From an uncultured Dorea sp. (GTDB lineage: Bacteria; Bacillota; Clostridia; Lachnospirales; Lachnospiraceae): a stretch of 64,000 bases of DNA. How positions within the stretch are numbered: position 1 is the stretch's first letter; every line of letters begins with the position of its first letter. The stretch lies in the NCBI GenBank assembly GCA_910584265.1, contig CAJTZE010000010.1, positions 1 through 64,000 of the forward strand, in the 5' to 3' direction. Positions 1 to 8,152 of this stretch are shown in pieces. Position numbers and translations under genes: made by a program. Under the pieces are notes generated by a model. That model saw only the letters and a program-made list of their open reading frames with translations. It made no database searches and had not been told where the DNA came from.

Positions 1-69
1 TTAGAATCTTCAGGGTCGTTGTCTATTGTTTAGTTATCAAGGTTCTTTGCTGTCTCTCAACGAGTCAGC
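1..69 (-). other. rRNA operon leader, runs off the left edge
   Basis: Reading the minus strand leftwards from about 69, this stretch follows a strong sigma-A promoter. It contains the element CTTGATAACTAAACAA, which resembles the conserved boxA-like antitermination segment found in leaders and spacers of Clostridia rRNA operons. No mature rRNA sequence is present, so the rRNA gene itself, probably 16S, would lie beyond position 1. The assignment rests on promoter strength and the leader motif only. Confidence 0.55.
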
Positions 70-75
70 TTGATA

Positions 76-104
76 ATAATACCACCTATCATCTTAGATG
101 TCAA
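76..104 (-). promoter_or_regulatory. sigma-A promoter, probably for an rRNA operon
   Basis: On the minus strand a perfect -35 TTGACA (99-104) is followed by a 17-base spacer and a -10 TATTAT (76-81). An AT-rich tract lies just upstream and could act as an UP element. Transcription would run leftwards out of the window. Confidence 0.75.
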
Positions 105-152
105 CACTTTTTTTAAATTTTTTTCAAAAAAATTCGACATCTTTTTGAAGTA

Positions 153-186
153 TAAAAGCTGTCCGCATTCTTCTTCCGAACAGCTT
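153..186 (-). terminator. rho-independent terminator after tRNA-Ser
   Basis: On the minus strand a 10-bp stem (AAGCTGTTCG paired with CGGACAGCTT, with one G-U pair) closes an 11-base loop. A short T-rich tail follows. It begins about 11 bases past the tRNA 3' end, so it ends the tRNA transcript before the next promoter. Confidence 0.8.
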
Positions 187-196
187 CCTGCTTCAA

Positions 197-284
197 CGGA
201 GAAAGAGGGATTTGAACCCTCGCGCCGGTTACCCGACCTACACCCTTAGCAGGGGCGCCTCTTCAGCCTCTTGAGTATTTCTCC
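197..284 (-). tRNA. tRNA-Ser(GCT)
   Basis: The 88-base minus-strand sequence folds as a class II tRNA. The acceptor arm GGAGAAA pairs with TTTCTCC and the discriminator base is G. The anticodon loop contains GCT (CTGCTAA), and there is a long variable arm typical of tRNA-Ser. The T-arm GGTTCAAATCC is present. CCA is not encoded. It reads codons AGC and AGU. Confidence 0.95.
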
Positions 285-294
285 AGCAGAGTTT

Positions 295-323
295 ATTATA
301 CTAGACCCTCCAACTCTTGTCAA
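295..323 (-). promoter_or_regulatory. consensus sigma-A promoter of tRNA-Ser
   Basis: The minus strand has -35 TTGACA (318-323), exactly 17 bases of spacer, and -10 TATAAT (295-300), a full consensus match. The -10 ends 10 bases before the tRNA 5' end. The promoter lies in the short gap after the glycosyltransferase stop codon, so the tRNA is transcribed independently. Confidence 0.9.
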
Positions 324-334
324 TCACTTTTTAT

Positions 335-2653
335 CTATTCCTTGCATTTCCTGATCTTCATCAATAAGTTCTCTACGTAGTTCTCCCAGGCAAAAGCCGC
401 CGCCTTTTCATATCCGCTTCTAACAATGCCTTCCGCTTTTTCCGGGTGTGCCAGGAGCCCGCGGACAATCCCCGGCAGCTCTTCCAAATTGTCCAAAGAA
501 TAATAAACAATAGACTCCCGGTCTTTGAAATACTTCCGGAAAAAGCCGCTAGGATCTGTCAAAGCCACAGATCCCCGGAGCATGGAATTAAAGACTCTGT
601 CATGGCTCCCCTCCTTAAACCAGGGCATTACATTGAGATTGATTCTAGCATTCTCCATCCATGCAAGTGTATCCGCCAGAGGAATCCGCTCCTTAGAAAG
701 GATATGCAGCCGCGGACTTTCTGCGCAGGGGCAGTTCTGCCATCCGTCACCCAGAACATGAATATCCACACCGCCTTCCACAAGAGCCGTTACCACGCGT
801 TCACGCATCACCATCCGTACCCAGCCGTCCAGAAGGCTCATCCCGGCTATTGTTTGATCAATCCTGCCCGGCGTCAGCGGAATACTATTTGAGAACAGCA
901 CCTCCGACGCCGCCTGTTCTACAGACTGTCCGCTATTCTGTAAAAGCCCTATTCCCATATCAGTATATAGTTTAAACTCCTCCGGCTTCATAGTCTGCCT
1001 CATTGCATCCAAAAATGCTTCCGGTCTTGTGTAGGTACCGGAAAAAAGCAGATCCAGCCGTTTCTCCTTCCAGGGAATCGGTTTCCCTTCCACCGGGGTT
1101 CCTCCGTGGGGCATAAATTCTACATGCTTCACTTGGGGAAAATACTGCTTCACATATTCCACATGGTTTCCGTCCGGGCAGAGAAGCAGATACTGCTCCA
1201 TACAGGGACTTTCCATATAAGGCCGGAGATCCATGTGAAATGGCGGATCCATAAGAATATTGACCACCAAAGCTCCCAGCTGATTCCAAAGCTGCCACAG
1301 CCCTTCCTCTTGAACCGCCTCCCCGTTAAAGGTCAGCACAGCATCCACTCCTCCCTCCAAATAAGCATCCAGTGCATCCGCGTCATGTGTTCCTCTGGCC
1401 AGGTCACAGATAAAAGTCTGATGTCCCCTTCGGCGCAGTTCCTCAGATATCTCGCTGGTAAAATATTTGGTATCCTGATAATATCCCTTCTCATTTCCTG
1501 CATAGAATAAAAGAAATCTCTGCGGCTCATCCCCGATCTTTTCATCAGATGAATGGCCGCCTACGTTCCATGCATCAGCCTCTTCACCAGACACATGCAG
1601 AATGTTCTTGTTATCTGAGCCGCTCCCTTTCTTCCCTTGATATAAAAAGAAACTATTCTCACAAAGAAGATTCCGAAAACCCGCCGTTTCTACCTTCTTT
1701 CCGTAATCCCGGTCCATGAACACAGCTTCTGCGAAATTCTCTTTCGGCGCCCCTGCCTGTTCAAGCACCTGCCGCCGGATAAGCACTGCAGCTCCCTTTG
1801 TCCACGGAACCGCTTCGCAGGGATACCGCATAGGAACATTAATCTGCCTTGCTAGCCGCTCCACACATTCCGGCCCTGCCTCCTTCAACATGCTGGATAA
1901 ACGAGAATTGACAACACGGCCGGACATGCTCCCTGCCGTTCCCGCCTCTCTTGAGCCGTACAACGCCATTTGCAGCCAGAACAGCGCATGTTCCGGCAGA
2001 ATCGTATCGCTGTCCATCAAAAGGCAGTCCGCATCCGTCCATGCCGCAGCGATTCCTTTCTCCCAGATCCGGGACATATCCGGTCCCTCCAGTTCTACCA
2101 AGACTAAATCCTCCTGCTGTCTGAGCCACTTCTGTTCTTGTTCTCCACACCGATCCGCCACAGCCACAATCTGTCCCCGGCTTCCGTCTAATGTCCTGCG
2201 TACACTCTCCACACACTGTCTTACAAAACCGTTCCCGCCATGACACCAGATTACAGCCGCCGTCCGTCCCGGCATACTTCCATAGTTGTCCTTCAGCTGC
2301 CGCAGCATCTCCTGAATCTGAAACCGGTCCTCCCGATCCTGACAACAGGCCAGAGCATGTTCATAACAGAGCCAGGATTGCTCCTGATTCACATCCAGAT
2401 AATAATTCCCCAGCATAACATATAACTCATAATTTTCCGGATTGACACGAAGCCCCTGACAGATTGCCGCCCAGGCGCGCTCACTATCACCCAGATTCTG
2501 TCCGATATCTCCGTCATAGATTGCCAATACGTCATCATACCTTCCGCCTCTGGTTAGATATTCCCCAAGCACTTGGTCTGCCTCTGCGTAATTTTCTTCT
2601 TCTATCAGATCATTCAACTGCTCTTTTATCTTACTTTCCCTGCTGTGATACAT
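335..2653 (-). CDS. multidomain glycosyltransferase (TPR + GT2 + DUF3880/GT1-like)
   Basis: This is a cytoplasmic protein of about 772 residues. The N-terminal ~130 residues look like TPR-type helical repeats. A GT2-like domain follows (about residues 130-330) with the DxD-type motif MDSDT. The C-terminal half resembles DUF3880 followed by a Glyco_trans_1_2 (CgeB-like) domain ending in FAWENYVENLL. The start is ATG at 2653, preceded by GGAGGG at about 9 bases; the upstream in-frame ATG at 2704 lacks a close ribosome site. Such fusions are often found beside flagellar genes and may glycosylate flagellin or a surface protein. Acceptor and donor sugars cannot be read from the sequence. Confidence 0.8.
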   Translation of the reverse strand: MYHSRESKIKEQLNDLIEEENYAEADQVLGEYLTRGGRYDDVLAIYDGDIGQNLGDSERAWAAICQGLRVNPENYELYVMLGNYYLDVNQEQSWLCYEHALACCQDREDRFQIQEMLRQLKDNYGSMPGRTAAVIWCHGGNGFVRQCVESVRRTLDGSRGQIVAVADRCGEQEQKWLRQQEDLVLVELEGPDMSRIWEKGIAAAWTDADCLLMDSDTILPEHALFWLQMALYGSREAGTAGSMSGRVVNSRLSSMLKEAGPECVERLARQINVPMRYPCEAVPWTKGAAVLIRRQVLEQAGAPKENFAEAVFMDRDYGKKVETAGFRNLLCENSFFLYQGKKGSGSDNKNILHVSGEEADAWNVGGHSSDEKIGDEPQRFLLFYAGNEKGYYQDTKYFTSEISEELRRRGHQTFICDLARGTHDADALDAYLEGGVDAVLTFNGEAVQEEGLWQLWNQLGALVVNILMDPPFHMDLRPYMESPCMEQYLLLCPDGNHVEYVKQYFPQVKHVEFMPHGGTPVEGKPIPWKEKRLDLLFSGTYTRPEAFLDAMRQTMKPEEFKLYTDMGIGLLQNSGQSVEQAASEVLFSNSIPLTPGRIDQTIAGMSLLDGWVRMVMRERVVTALVEGGVDIHVLGDGWQNCPCAESPRLHILSKERIPLADTLAWMENARINLNVMPWFKEGSHDRVFNSMLRGSVALTDPSGFFRKYFKDRESIVYYSLDNLEELPGIVRGLLAHPEKAEGIVRSGYEKAAAFAWENYVENLLMKIRKCKE

Positions 2654-2790
2654 CTTCTTGTCCCTCCATTTGTCATGCAATCCTCCAGAAAACGCTTTTC
2701 CCATAACAACTCAGGAATCTCTCCGGCCGTTACCATAACCACATTTTATCATCCTGCCGTCTGTTTTAAAAGAATTATTTATTCTTACAT

Positions 2791-2834
2791 AAAATAAAAG
2801 GGGCTGCCACACTTATTATTAGTGCAGCAGCTCC
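2791..2834 (-). terminator. rho-independent terminator after the FliD-like gene
   Basis: On the minus strand a 14-bp stem with G-U pairs (GGAGCTGCTGCACT with AGTGTGGCAGCCCC) encloses a 7-base loop and is followed by CTTTTATTTTA. It lies just past the stop codon of the gene at 2856-4157 and separates it from the glycosyltransferase gene. Confidence 0.85.
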
Positions 2835-2855
2835 TTCGCATAATCAGCCATCAGC

Positions 2856-4157
2856 TTAAATCAAATAATTCAGCATCATACCGACTGCAGCATAATTGTT
2901 CATTGCATAAGCTCCGCTTCTCGAATAAGAACTAAATGCATTCATCGGATTCGTAATAGACGCCTCCTGAGCGCTTGCCAGATCACCATTGATCAGAGAG
3001 CTGGAACTTACATTCATTCCAGTACTTCCTTTACTAAATGCTCTGTCTGCGATTCCGCCCGGTCCAGAAATCAGACTCCTAGTCAAGGACGGATTCTCCT
3101 TCATGTTCTTTGCAAATGCATCTTTGTCAAAGCTCAGGGTCGCGTCTTTGTTCACAGTTATTCCAAGCTGCTTTAAAGACTGCTCAGAACCCAGGCCTGC
3201 AACAAGATTACGAAGCTGTTTATCCACGCCTGTTCCCCTATCATAATTATCATTGAGCAGCTTCAACGAAGAATTATAGGAACCAACAAGGTCACTAAGC
3301 GCAGTAGCAATCTTATCGGAATCCACATCAGCCTTAATCGTTGTCTTTCCAACACCCTTCAGTTCTACGCCGATCCTATAAGAATCAGCATATACATCAT
3401 TGCTGTACGACTCATGCTGTGTAGTCTTACCGCCTACTGTTACGGAATATTTAGAATTAGCCGCCTCAGTCTTAACTGTATCTGCTCCGGCTGCCGCGCC
3501 AAGATTACCAGTTACTTCAAATGAATTAGCAACGCCTGTGTATTTGCCTTCCAGCTGCAGTGATGCCACTCCATCCTTCTGCACTACACTGGCCTTCACA
3601 TTCGATGTCCCCCGGTTAATCTGGTCTGCCGCTTCCTTCAGCATATCCGCGTTTGTCTTAGCAGAACCGTCGCTATTGACAGCACTTACTTTAACATTCA
3701 CTGAGTTTAAAGCATTACCGACTGTAAAATCCATATCGGATGATGCCTTATCCGATGCTTTCACACCTTCGCTGACATTTACCTGAGCCGCCGCAAGCTG
3801 CTGAACATCAAAGTCCATCTGCTGTGCGTTTCTCACTGTCAGCTTCTCAGTAGCTTTTGCTACAGAAGCATCAGAACTGCTCACAACATAGTCATTCATA
3901 ACGCCGCTCTGATTTGCACTCCTCAGCGCATTCGCCGAACCCATCAAATCAGACATGCTGCTGCTATAGTTCTTAACAAATGCCATACTAGATGTCAGAG
4001 ACGTATTCCGGTATGAATTTGAGGATGATCCTGATACAGATGACATTGCCTGCGTAAATCTCTGATTATTTGCAAGCGCCTGCGACAGGCGGAAATTATT
4101 GATGGACGCCTGATAGTTGTAATATCCCATGTAGGAATTCACTCCATTAATTGCCAT
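2856..4157 (-). CDS. FliD-like flagellar protein, short paralogue
   Basis: This 433-residue protein has no signal peptide and is rich in Ser, Asn and Ala, like exported axial flagellar proteins. Its C-terminal half has the FliD_C pattern: ALSDLVGSYNSSLKLLNDN, then LGITVNKDATLSFDKDAF and a GPGGIADRAF segment. The N-terminus (MAINGVNSYMGYYNYQAS) is unlike the canonical FliD start. The ATG has GGAGGG 6 bases upstream. A full-length fliD lies at 9756-12215, so this is a divergent paralogue, perhaps an alternative cap, a filament-associated protein or an adhesin. A sigma-D-like promoter upstream and a terminator downstream make it monocistronic. Confidence 0.65.
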   Translation of the reverse strand: MAINGVNSYMGYYNYQASINNFRLSQALANNQRFTQAMSSVSGSSSNSYRNTSLTSSMAFVKNYSSSMSDLMGSANALRSANQSGVMNDYVVSSSDASVAKATEKLTVRNAQQMDFDVQQLAAAQVNVSEGVKASDKASSDMDFTVGNALNSVNVKVSAVNSDGSAKTNADMLKEAADQINRGTSNVKASVVQKDGVASLQLEGKYTGVANSFEVTGNLGAAAGADTVKTEAANSKYSVTVGGKTTQHESYSNDVYADSYRIGVELKGVGKTTIKADVDSDKIATALSDLVGSYNSSLKLLNDNYDRGTGVDKQLRNLVAGLGSEQSLKQLGITVNKDATLSFDKDAFAKNMKENPSLTRSLISGPGGIADRAFSKGSTGMNVSSSSLINGDLASAQEASITNPMNAFSSYSRSGAYAMNNYAAVGMMLNYLI

Positions 4158-4205
4158 GTCTTTCCCTCCTTTCTTGTAGTTCTATTATGTTTTACATTTA
4201 TTCTA

Positions 4206-4235
4206 TCGACATTTTGGACACAAATATTAATACTT
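4206..4235 (-). promoter_or_regulatory. possible sigma-D promoter of the FliD-like gene
   Basis: On the minus strand TAAT is followed by 15 bases and GTCGATAG, close to the sigma-D/sigma-28 consensus TAAA-N15-GCCGATAA. It lies about 45 bases upstream of the start codon. It is a weak match and is offered as a candidate only. Confidence 0.35.
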
Positions 4236-4240
4236 TCTGC

Positions 4241-5923
4241 TTATACTCTATTCTTATCTCTTAATTTAAAACGTGAAACCAGAGATTTCAGAATCTGTGC
4301 CTGACTGGACAGCTCCTCGCTCGCAGCCGCACTCTCTTCAGCCGTTGCAGAATTCGTCTGTACAACACTGGAAATCTGATCCATACCTGTTGTTACCTGT
4401 GAAATTTCTTCTGCCTGCCTGTCTGCCGCAACTGTAATCTCATCCACATATGTAACTGCACTCTGAGTACTTTCAACAGTAGCCTGAATTGCCTCTGCAG
4501 TTCTTCCTGCAATCTCCGTTCCATTCTCAACTGCCTGGATCGTGCCCTCAATAAGTATCGTCGTATTGCTTGCCGCCTCTGCACTCTTAGATGCAAGGTT
4601 GCGCACCTCATCAGCTACAACCGCAAATCCCTTTCCTGCTTCACCGGCGCGGGCCGCCTCTACTGCCGCATTCAATGCCAGAATATTTGTCTGGAATGCA
4701 ATGTCCTCAATCGTCTTAATAATCTTGCCGATATCGCCTGACTTCTGACTGATATCTCCCATCGCAACTATCATATCCTGCATCTGCTCATTTGATACGG
4801 ACAGCTTCTCCTGTGCTTCCTCTACCCTACCGCTTGCCTCTTTTGCATTACTTGCAGTAGTAGTTACTTCTCTTGAGATTTCATTTACAGTAGCCGCCAG
4901 CTCTTCCACGGAACTTGCCTGCTCTGTTGCGCCCTGTGACAATGCCTGCGCACCAGAAGATACCTGATCCGCACCGCTTGCCACCTGATCAGAAGCATCG
5001 TTGATCTGCCTCATAGTATCACTCAGATTCGCATTCATATGCCGGATAGCCTTAAGAAGCGGTGCGAAATCACCTATATAGACTTCTTCTTTCGCATAAA
5101 GATTAAAGTTACCGCCCGCCATCTCGTCCAACAGATAAGACAGATCACGTACAACCGCCTCTAAGCCTTTACAAGTCGCCTGCACGCTTTTTACCAAAGC
5201 ACCGAATTCATCTGACGACTCATAATCCAGAACCTGCTTCATATCTCCATTTGCAAGCCCTTCCATTGCCGTCTCTATCTGCTGTACGGGCTTAACGATT
5301 GTCCTTGTTACTCTTGCACAGATGATCATCGCAAACACAATCGCAACTACCACGATCACCAGCAGAATAATTATGCTCTGGTTCGTTGTTTTAACGCTCT
5401 CCGCCTCTGTTGTTCCACGGATAGAAACCGACTGTTCAATCAGTACATTGATGTTCTCAATCACCTTATCTAATGCAGGCCCGCACTCTGAAATAACTTT
5501 ACTTCCGGCCGCCTGCTGATCCTGATTATCCAGATCGGCAATAATCTCATCTGCAATCGTAAACCAGCTTTCCAGCGAATTGCTCAGATTAGTTATTTTT
5601 TCTTCATCCAGAATCTTTGCATCCTGAAGATACTGAACATTTTCCCGAATGGTAGCAATGTTTTCATCAATTGTCTGCTTTGTCCCTGCATTAGATGAAC
5701 CCTGAATTACCATGTCACGGACATCCTTTGCCGCCATAAACGTATTAATACGACAGGTCTTTACCGCATCATCTGCCGCAACCGCACCCTCCACAAATTC
5801 ATCCAAATTGTCACTTGCCTTCTGAAGCTGTAGGATTGAGTAAATAGATATGATAACCGTCAACAGCAATACAACCCCAAAAGATACCAGTAATTTACTT
5901 CTGATTTTCAACTTCTTTAACAT
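4241..5923 (-). CDS. methyl-accepting chemotaxis protein (4HB type)
   Basis: This is a transmembrane chemoreceptor of about 560 residues. TM1 is at about residues 10-30, followed by a four-helix-bundle-like sensor domain, TM2 at about 183-203, a HAMP domain and the long cytoplasmic coiled-coil hairpin. The conserved tip includes FQTNILALNAAVEAARAGE and GKGFAVVADEVRNLA. ATG at 5923 is chosen because AAGGAG lies 7-8 bases upstream. The start overlaps the end of the upstream gene by 29 bases, so the two are probably co-transcribed. There is no C-terminal CheR pentapeptide, and the ligand is unknown. Confidence 0.9.
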   Translation of the reverse strand: MLKKLKIRSKLLVSFGVVLLLTVIISIYSILQLQKASDNLDEFVEGAVAADDAVKTCRINTFMAAKDVRDMVIQGSSNAGTKQTIDENIATIRENVQYLQDAKILDEEKITNLSNSLESWFTIADEIIADLDNQDQQAAGSKVISECGPALDKVIENINVLIEQSVSIRGTTEAESVKTTNQSIIILLVIVVVAIVFAMIICARVTRTIVKPVQQIETAMEGLANGDMKQVLDYESSDEFGALVKSVQATCKGLEAVVRDLSYLLDEMAGGNFNLYAKEEVYIGDFAPLLKAIRHMNANLSDTMRQINDASDQVASGADQVSSGAQALSQGATEQASSVEELAATVNEISREVTTTASNAKEASGRVEEAQEKLSVSNEQMQDMIVAMGDISQKSGDIGKIIKTIEDIAFQTNILALNAAVEAARAGEAGKGFAVVADEVRNLASKSAEAASNTTILIEGTIQAVENGTEIAGRTAEAIQATVESTQSAVTYVDEITVAADRQAEEISQVTTGMDQISSVVQTNSATAEESAAASEELSSQAQILKSLVSRFKLRDKNRV

Positions 5924-7184
5924 CTTTCTCTCCTTCTGTTTCTTCATTATTTATAATATGTATGTTGTCCTCTGTGTCTTCTTTCTCTTTTCTCCGCAGG
6001 AAGTTCATGAATCTTTCTTCCGCGTCCAGCAGTCTGACACGAACAGAAACCCATGCCCGTCTGCACTTGTTCAGGCAGACAGTCTTCACAATTCGAAGAT
6101 ATCTGATAAGCCAGCAGAAAACAAGTAAAAAGGGATATTTCCCTAATATCGGAAAGAATCGGAACATATATTCTCTGGGCGGGAACAACCACTCCCTCTT
6201 CTTGGCCTCCCACTCTCCTTCACGGTCACGCCAGTAAAAATCCAGCCTCGCTCTCTCTTGCGGCAGTAACGCTTCATCCAGCCGCTTATTCTCCTGACCA
6301 CGGACAACTATATATTCCTCTAATTCCAGTGCAAGTCCATATTCCTGCCTCACACCGTCTTCAAACCAAAGTGCAGCCAGCACGCCTGTCTGATGAATAA
6401 ATTCCTCCCATCCTGCCTTCGCTGCAACTTCCGCGGGAATCTTCTGACGAAAGGTTTCATTAAGAATTCTCTGAAACTGCCAAAAATCCAGAATCTCCCT
6501 TATCTTTAACACTCCCGTGACGTAAGACTCAACCAGTCTGCCGGCACGGTACAAATACTCCTCTTCCCTTGACAGGGTATGTATATATCTGTAATCGTCC
6601 ATATGCTGATATTTCCTGACAGACCCGGAAAAATACCGCTTCACTACACGATTCTCCACCGGTACCGTATTATAGAATACAACACGGATTCCCGGCACCC
6701 TTATGTACACAGTTCCTTTTCCCAGCCGGTCCTCCTGCTGCTCATAATTCATGTCACGCATGAACCTGTGTATCTGAGGCAGATGTTTACTCTCCACGAG
6801 AAACTCTATCTGTTCCGTATGAGCCATCTCCGGCTTATCATACATTTCTGCCGTACCTGCACTGGTCAAAACCAATGCATCAATTCTGTACCGTTCAAGC
6901 TGCCACCGGATAACCTCCTCTGCCTTATGGTATGATTCGCGCAGAAGAAGCTCTCGCTTATAGCTCTGATAGAATTGTAATCTGCAGTCCTCAGAAATAT
7001 CCTTTTCTATTCCCAAAGAGCCCAGATAGATTATATTGGTAATATTATGAAAGTCGGATAGTTTTAAAATGTTTTCCCATCTCACGGCCCTTCTTGCTTT
7101 CTGGACCGGATTCTGATTCACTACAGCCGCAAGCAATATCAACATATACCTTATTTCATAATTAATAGCAGTCCCTCCCTCCAC
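5895..7184 (-). CDS. degenerate nucleotidyltransferase-like protein (NTP_transf_5-like)
   Basis: This protein of up to 429 residues has an overall layout resembling the NTP_transf_5 family: an N-terminal helical region, a segment like LERYRIDALVLTSAG where the family has an LKG motif, and then a strand-rich core. The R-x-x-x-D-I-D catalytic signature is not visible; the matching segment reads AHTEQIEFLVE, so enzymatic activity is doubtful. Near residues 345-370 an aromatic, hydrophobic stretch (FPILGKYPFLLVFCWLIRYL) may contact the membrane. The start is uncertain. GTG at 7184 lacks a ribosome site, ATT at 7166 sits well behind GGAGGGAGG, and ATG at 7145 has only AAGG. It overlaps the chemoreceptor gene downstream, which suggests a joint role. 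Confidence 0.5.
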   Translation of the reverse strand: MEGGTAINYEIRYMLILLAAVVNQNPVQKARRAVRWENILKLSDFHNITNIIYLGSLGIEKDISEDCRLQFYQSYKRELLLRESYHKAEEVIRWQLERYRIDALVLTSAGTAEMYDKPEMAHTEQIEFLVESKHLPQIHRFMRDMNYEQQEDRLGKGTVYIRVPGIRVVFYNTVPVENRVVKRYFSGSVRKYQHMDDYRYIHTLSREEEYLYRAGRLVESYVTGVLKIREILDFWQFQRILNETFRQKIPAEVAAKAGWEEFIHQTGVLAALWFEDGVRQEYGLALELEEYIVVRGQENKRLDEALLPQERARLDFYWRDREGEWEAKKREWLFPPREYMFRFFPILGKYPFLLVFCWLIRYLRIVKTVCLNKCRRAWVSVRVRLLDAEERFMNFLRRKEKEDTEDNIHIINNEETEGEKDVKEVENQK

Positions 7185-7244
7185 CTATCTGTAAATCATA
7201 CCTTTAATATATTATCGGATATTTCGCAGAAAAAATAACATTTT

Positions 7245-7985
7245 TTATCGATTTCTTTTACCTTCCTGCAGAATTCTTCTTTCTTCGAATATATCTATCG
7301 CTTTTGAATTATATATTGAATGTTTATCATCTGCAACCAGCCTTCCTGCGACCAGCGTAATACATCTGCGCTTCATAATCGTAACCAATTCTCTGGCATG
7401 GCTTGCCACCACGATTGTCATACCCTGATAATTCAATTCTGCAAGCAGCTGCATCAAATCCCACGCCGAATCCGGATCCAGATTCGCTGTAGGCTCGTCC
7501 GCGATCAGGATCTCCGGCCGTACCGATAATGCCCTCGCCAGAAGTATCCTTGCCTGTTCTCCGCCAGAGAGCTCCAGCGGATACGCCTCATATTTATCCG
7601 TAAGTCCGACAAGTCCTAAAAGCCTCATGATCCTGGCATTCATATGCTTATCCGCATTTCCTGTTGCCAGCATGGCAAATTCAATATTATCATATACGGA
7701 ACGGTCATTTAGAAGGCCTACATTGGAAGATACGATTCCCAGTCTCCGGCGGTGAGCCGAAATCCTGCTCCGCTTCATCGTATCAACCCGCCTTCCCTCA
7801 ACTGTGATCATGCCTGAAGTCACTTCCTCCTGCTTCATGATCAAGTCAAGAAGCGTACTCTTTCCCGCACCGCTCTTTCCTATTATAAAAACAAATTCGC
7901 CCTTTTCAATCTCAAACGAAATGTCGTGTAATACTGCTTTTTTCCGGAATTTCTTTGTCACATGTTCTAAAATAATCTGTGCCAT
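7245..7985 (-). CDS. ABC transporter ATPase, FtsE-like
   Basis: This is a 246-residue nucleotide-binding subunit. It has Walker A GKSGAGKST (about residues 37-45), a signature motif LSGGEQARILLARAL, Walker B ILIADEPTANLD and the switch histidine in VVASHARE. The overall pattern is closest to FtsE/LolD-type ATPases. No FtsX-like permease is adjacent, so its membrane partner is encoded elsewhere or it acts alone. The ATG has AAGGAAGG upstream, and a TATAAT-like -10 lies about 45 bases before the start. Its role beside motility genes is unclear. Confidence 0.8.
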   Translation of the reverse strand: MAQIILEHVTKKFRKKAVLHDISFEIEKGEFVFIIGKSGAGKSTLLDLIMKQEEVTSGMITVEGRRVDTMKRSRISAHRRRLGIVSSNVGLLNDRSVYDNIEFAMLATGNADKHMNARIMRLLGLVGLTDKYEAYPLELSGGEQARILLARALSVRPEILIADEPTANLDPDSAWDLMQLLAELNYQGMTIVVASHARELVTIMKRRCITLVAGRLVADDKHSIYNSKAIDIFEERRILQEGKRNR

Positions 7986-8067
7986 AATTTCCTTCCTTAA
8001 TTTTTCTCAAATACTTCCGATATTCATATTATACGTTTATCAAAAATTAACGTTTTATTATATATTT

Positions 8068-8091
8068 TATTGGACGATCAGTAATCCAATA
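8068..8091. promoter_or_regulatory. inverted repeat upstream of the C39-like gene
   Basis: A perfect 7-bp inverted repeat (TATTGGA and TCCAATA, 10-base gap) lies in the divergent region between the ABC ATPase and the C39-like gene. TTGGAC inside it and CATACT 18 bases later resemble -35 and -10 elements. It could be an operator, and no regulator is identified. Confidence 0.35.
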
Positions 8092-8152
8092 AGCATACTA
8101 TACTGTTTTAAATCAAAGCAGTCAATACAGATTCTTAAAACAGGGAGAAAAA

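Noticed and set aside
446..892. Plus-strand ORF of 148 codons near the left edge
   Set aside because: It is antisense to the multidomain glycosyltransferase, has no ribosome site and no recognisable domain.
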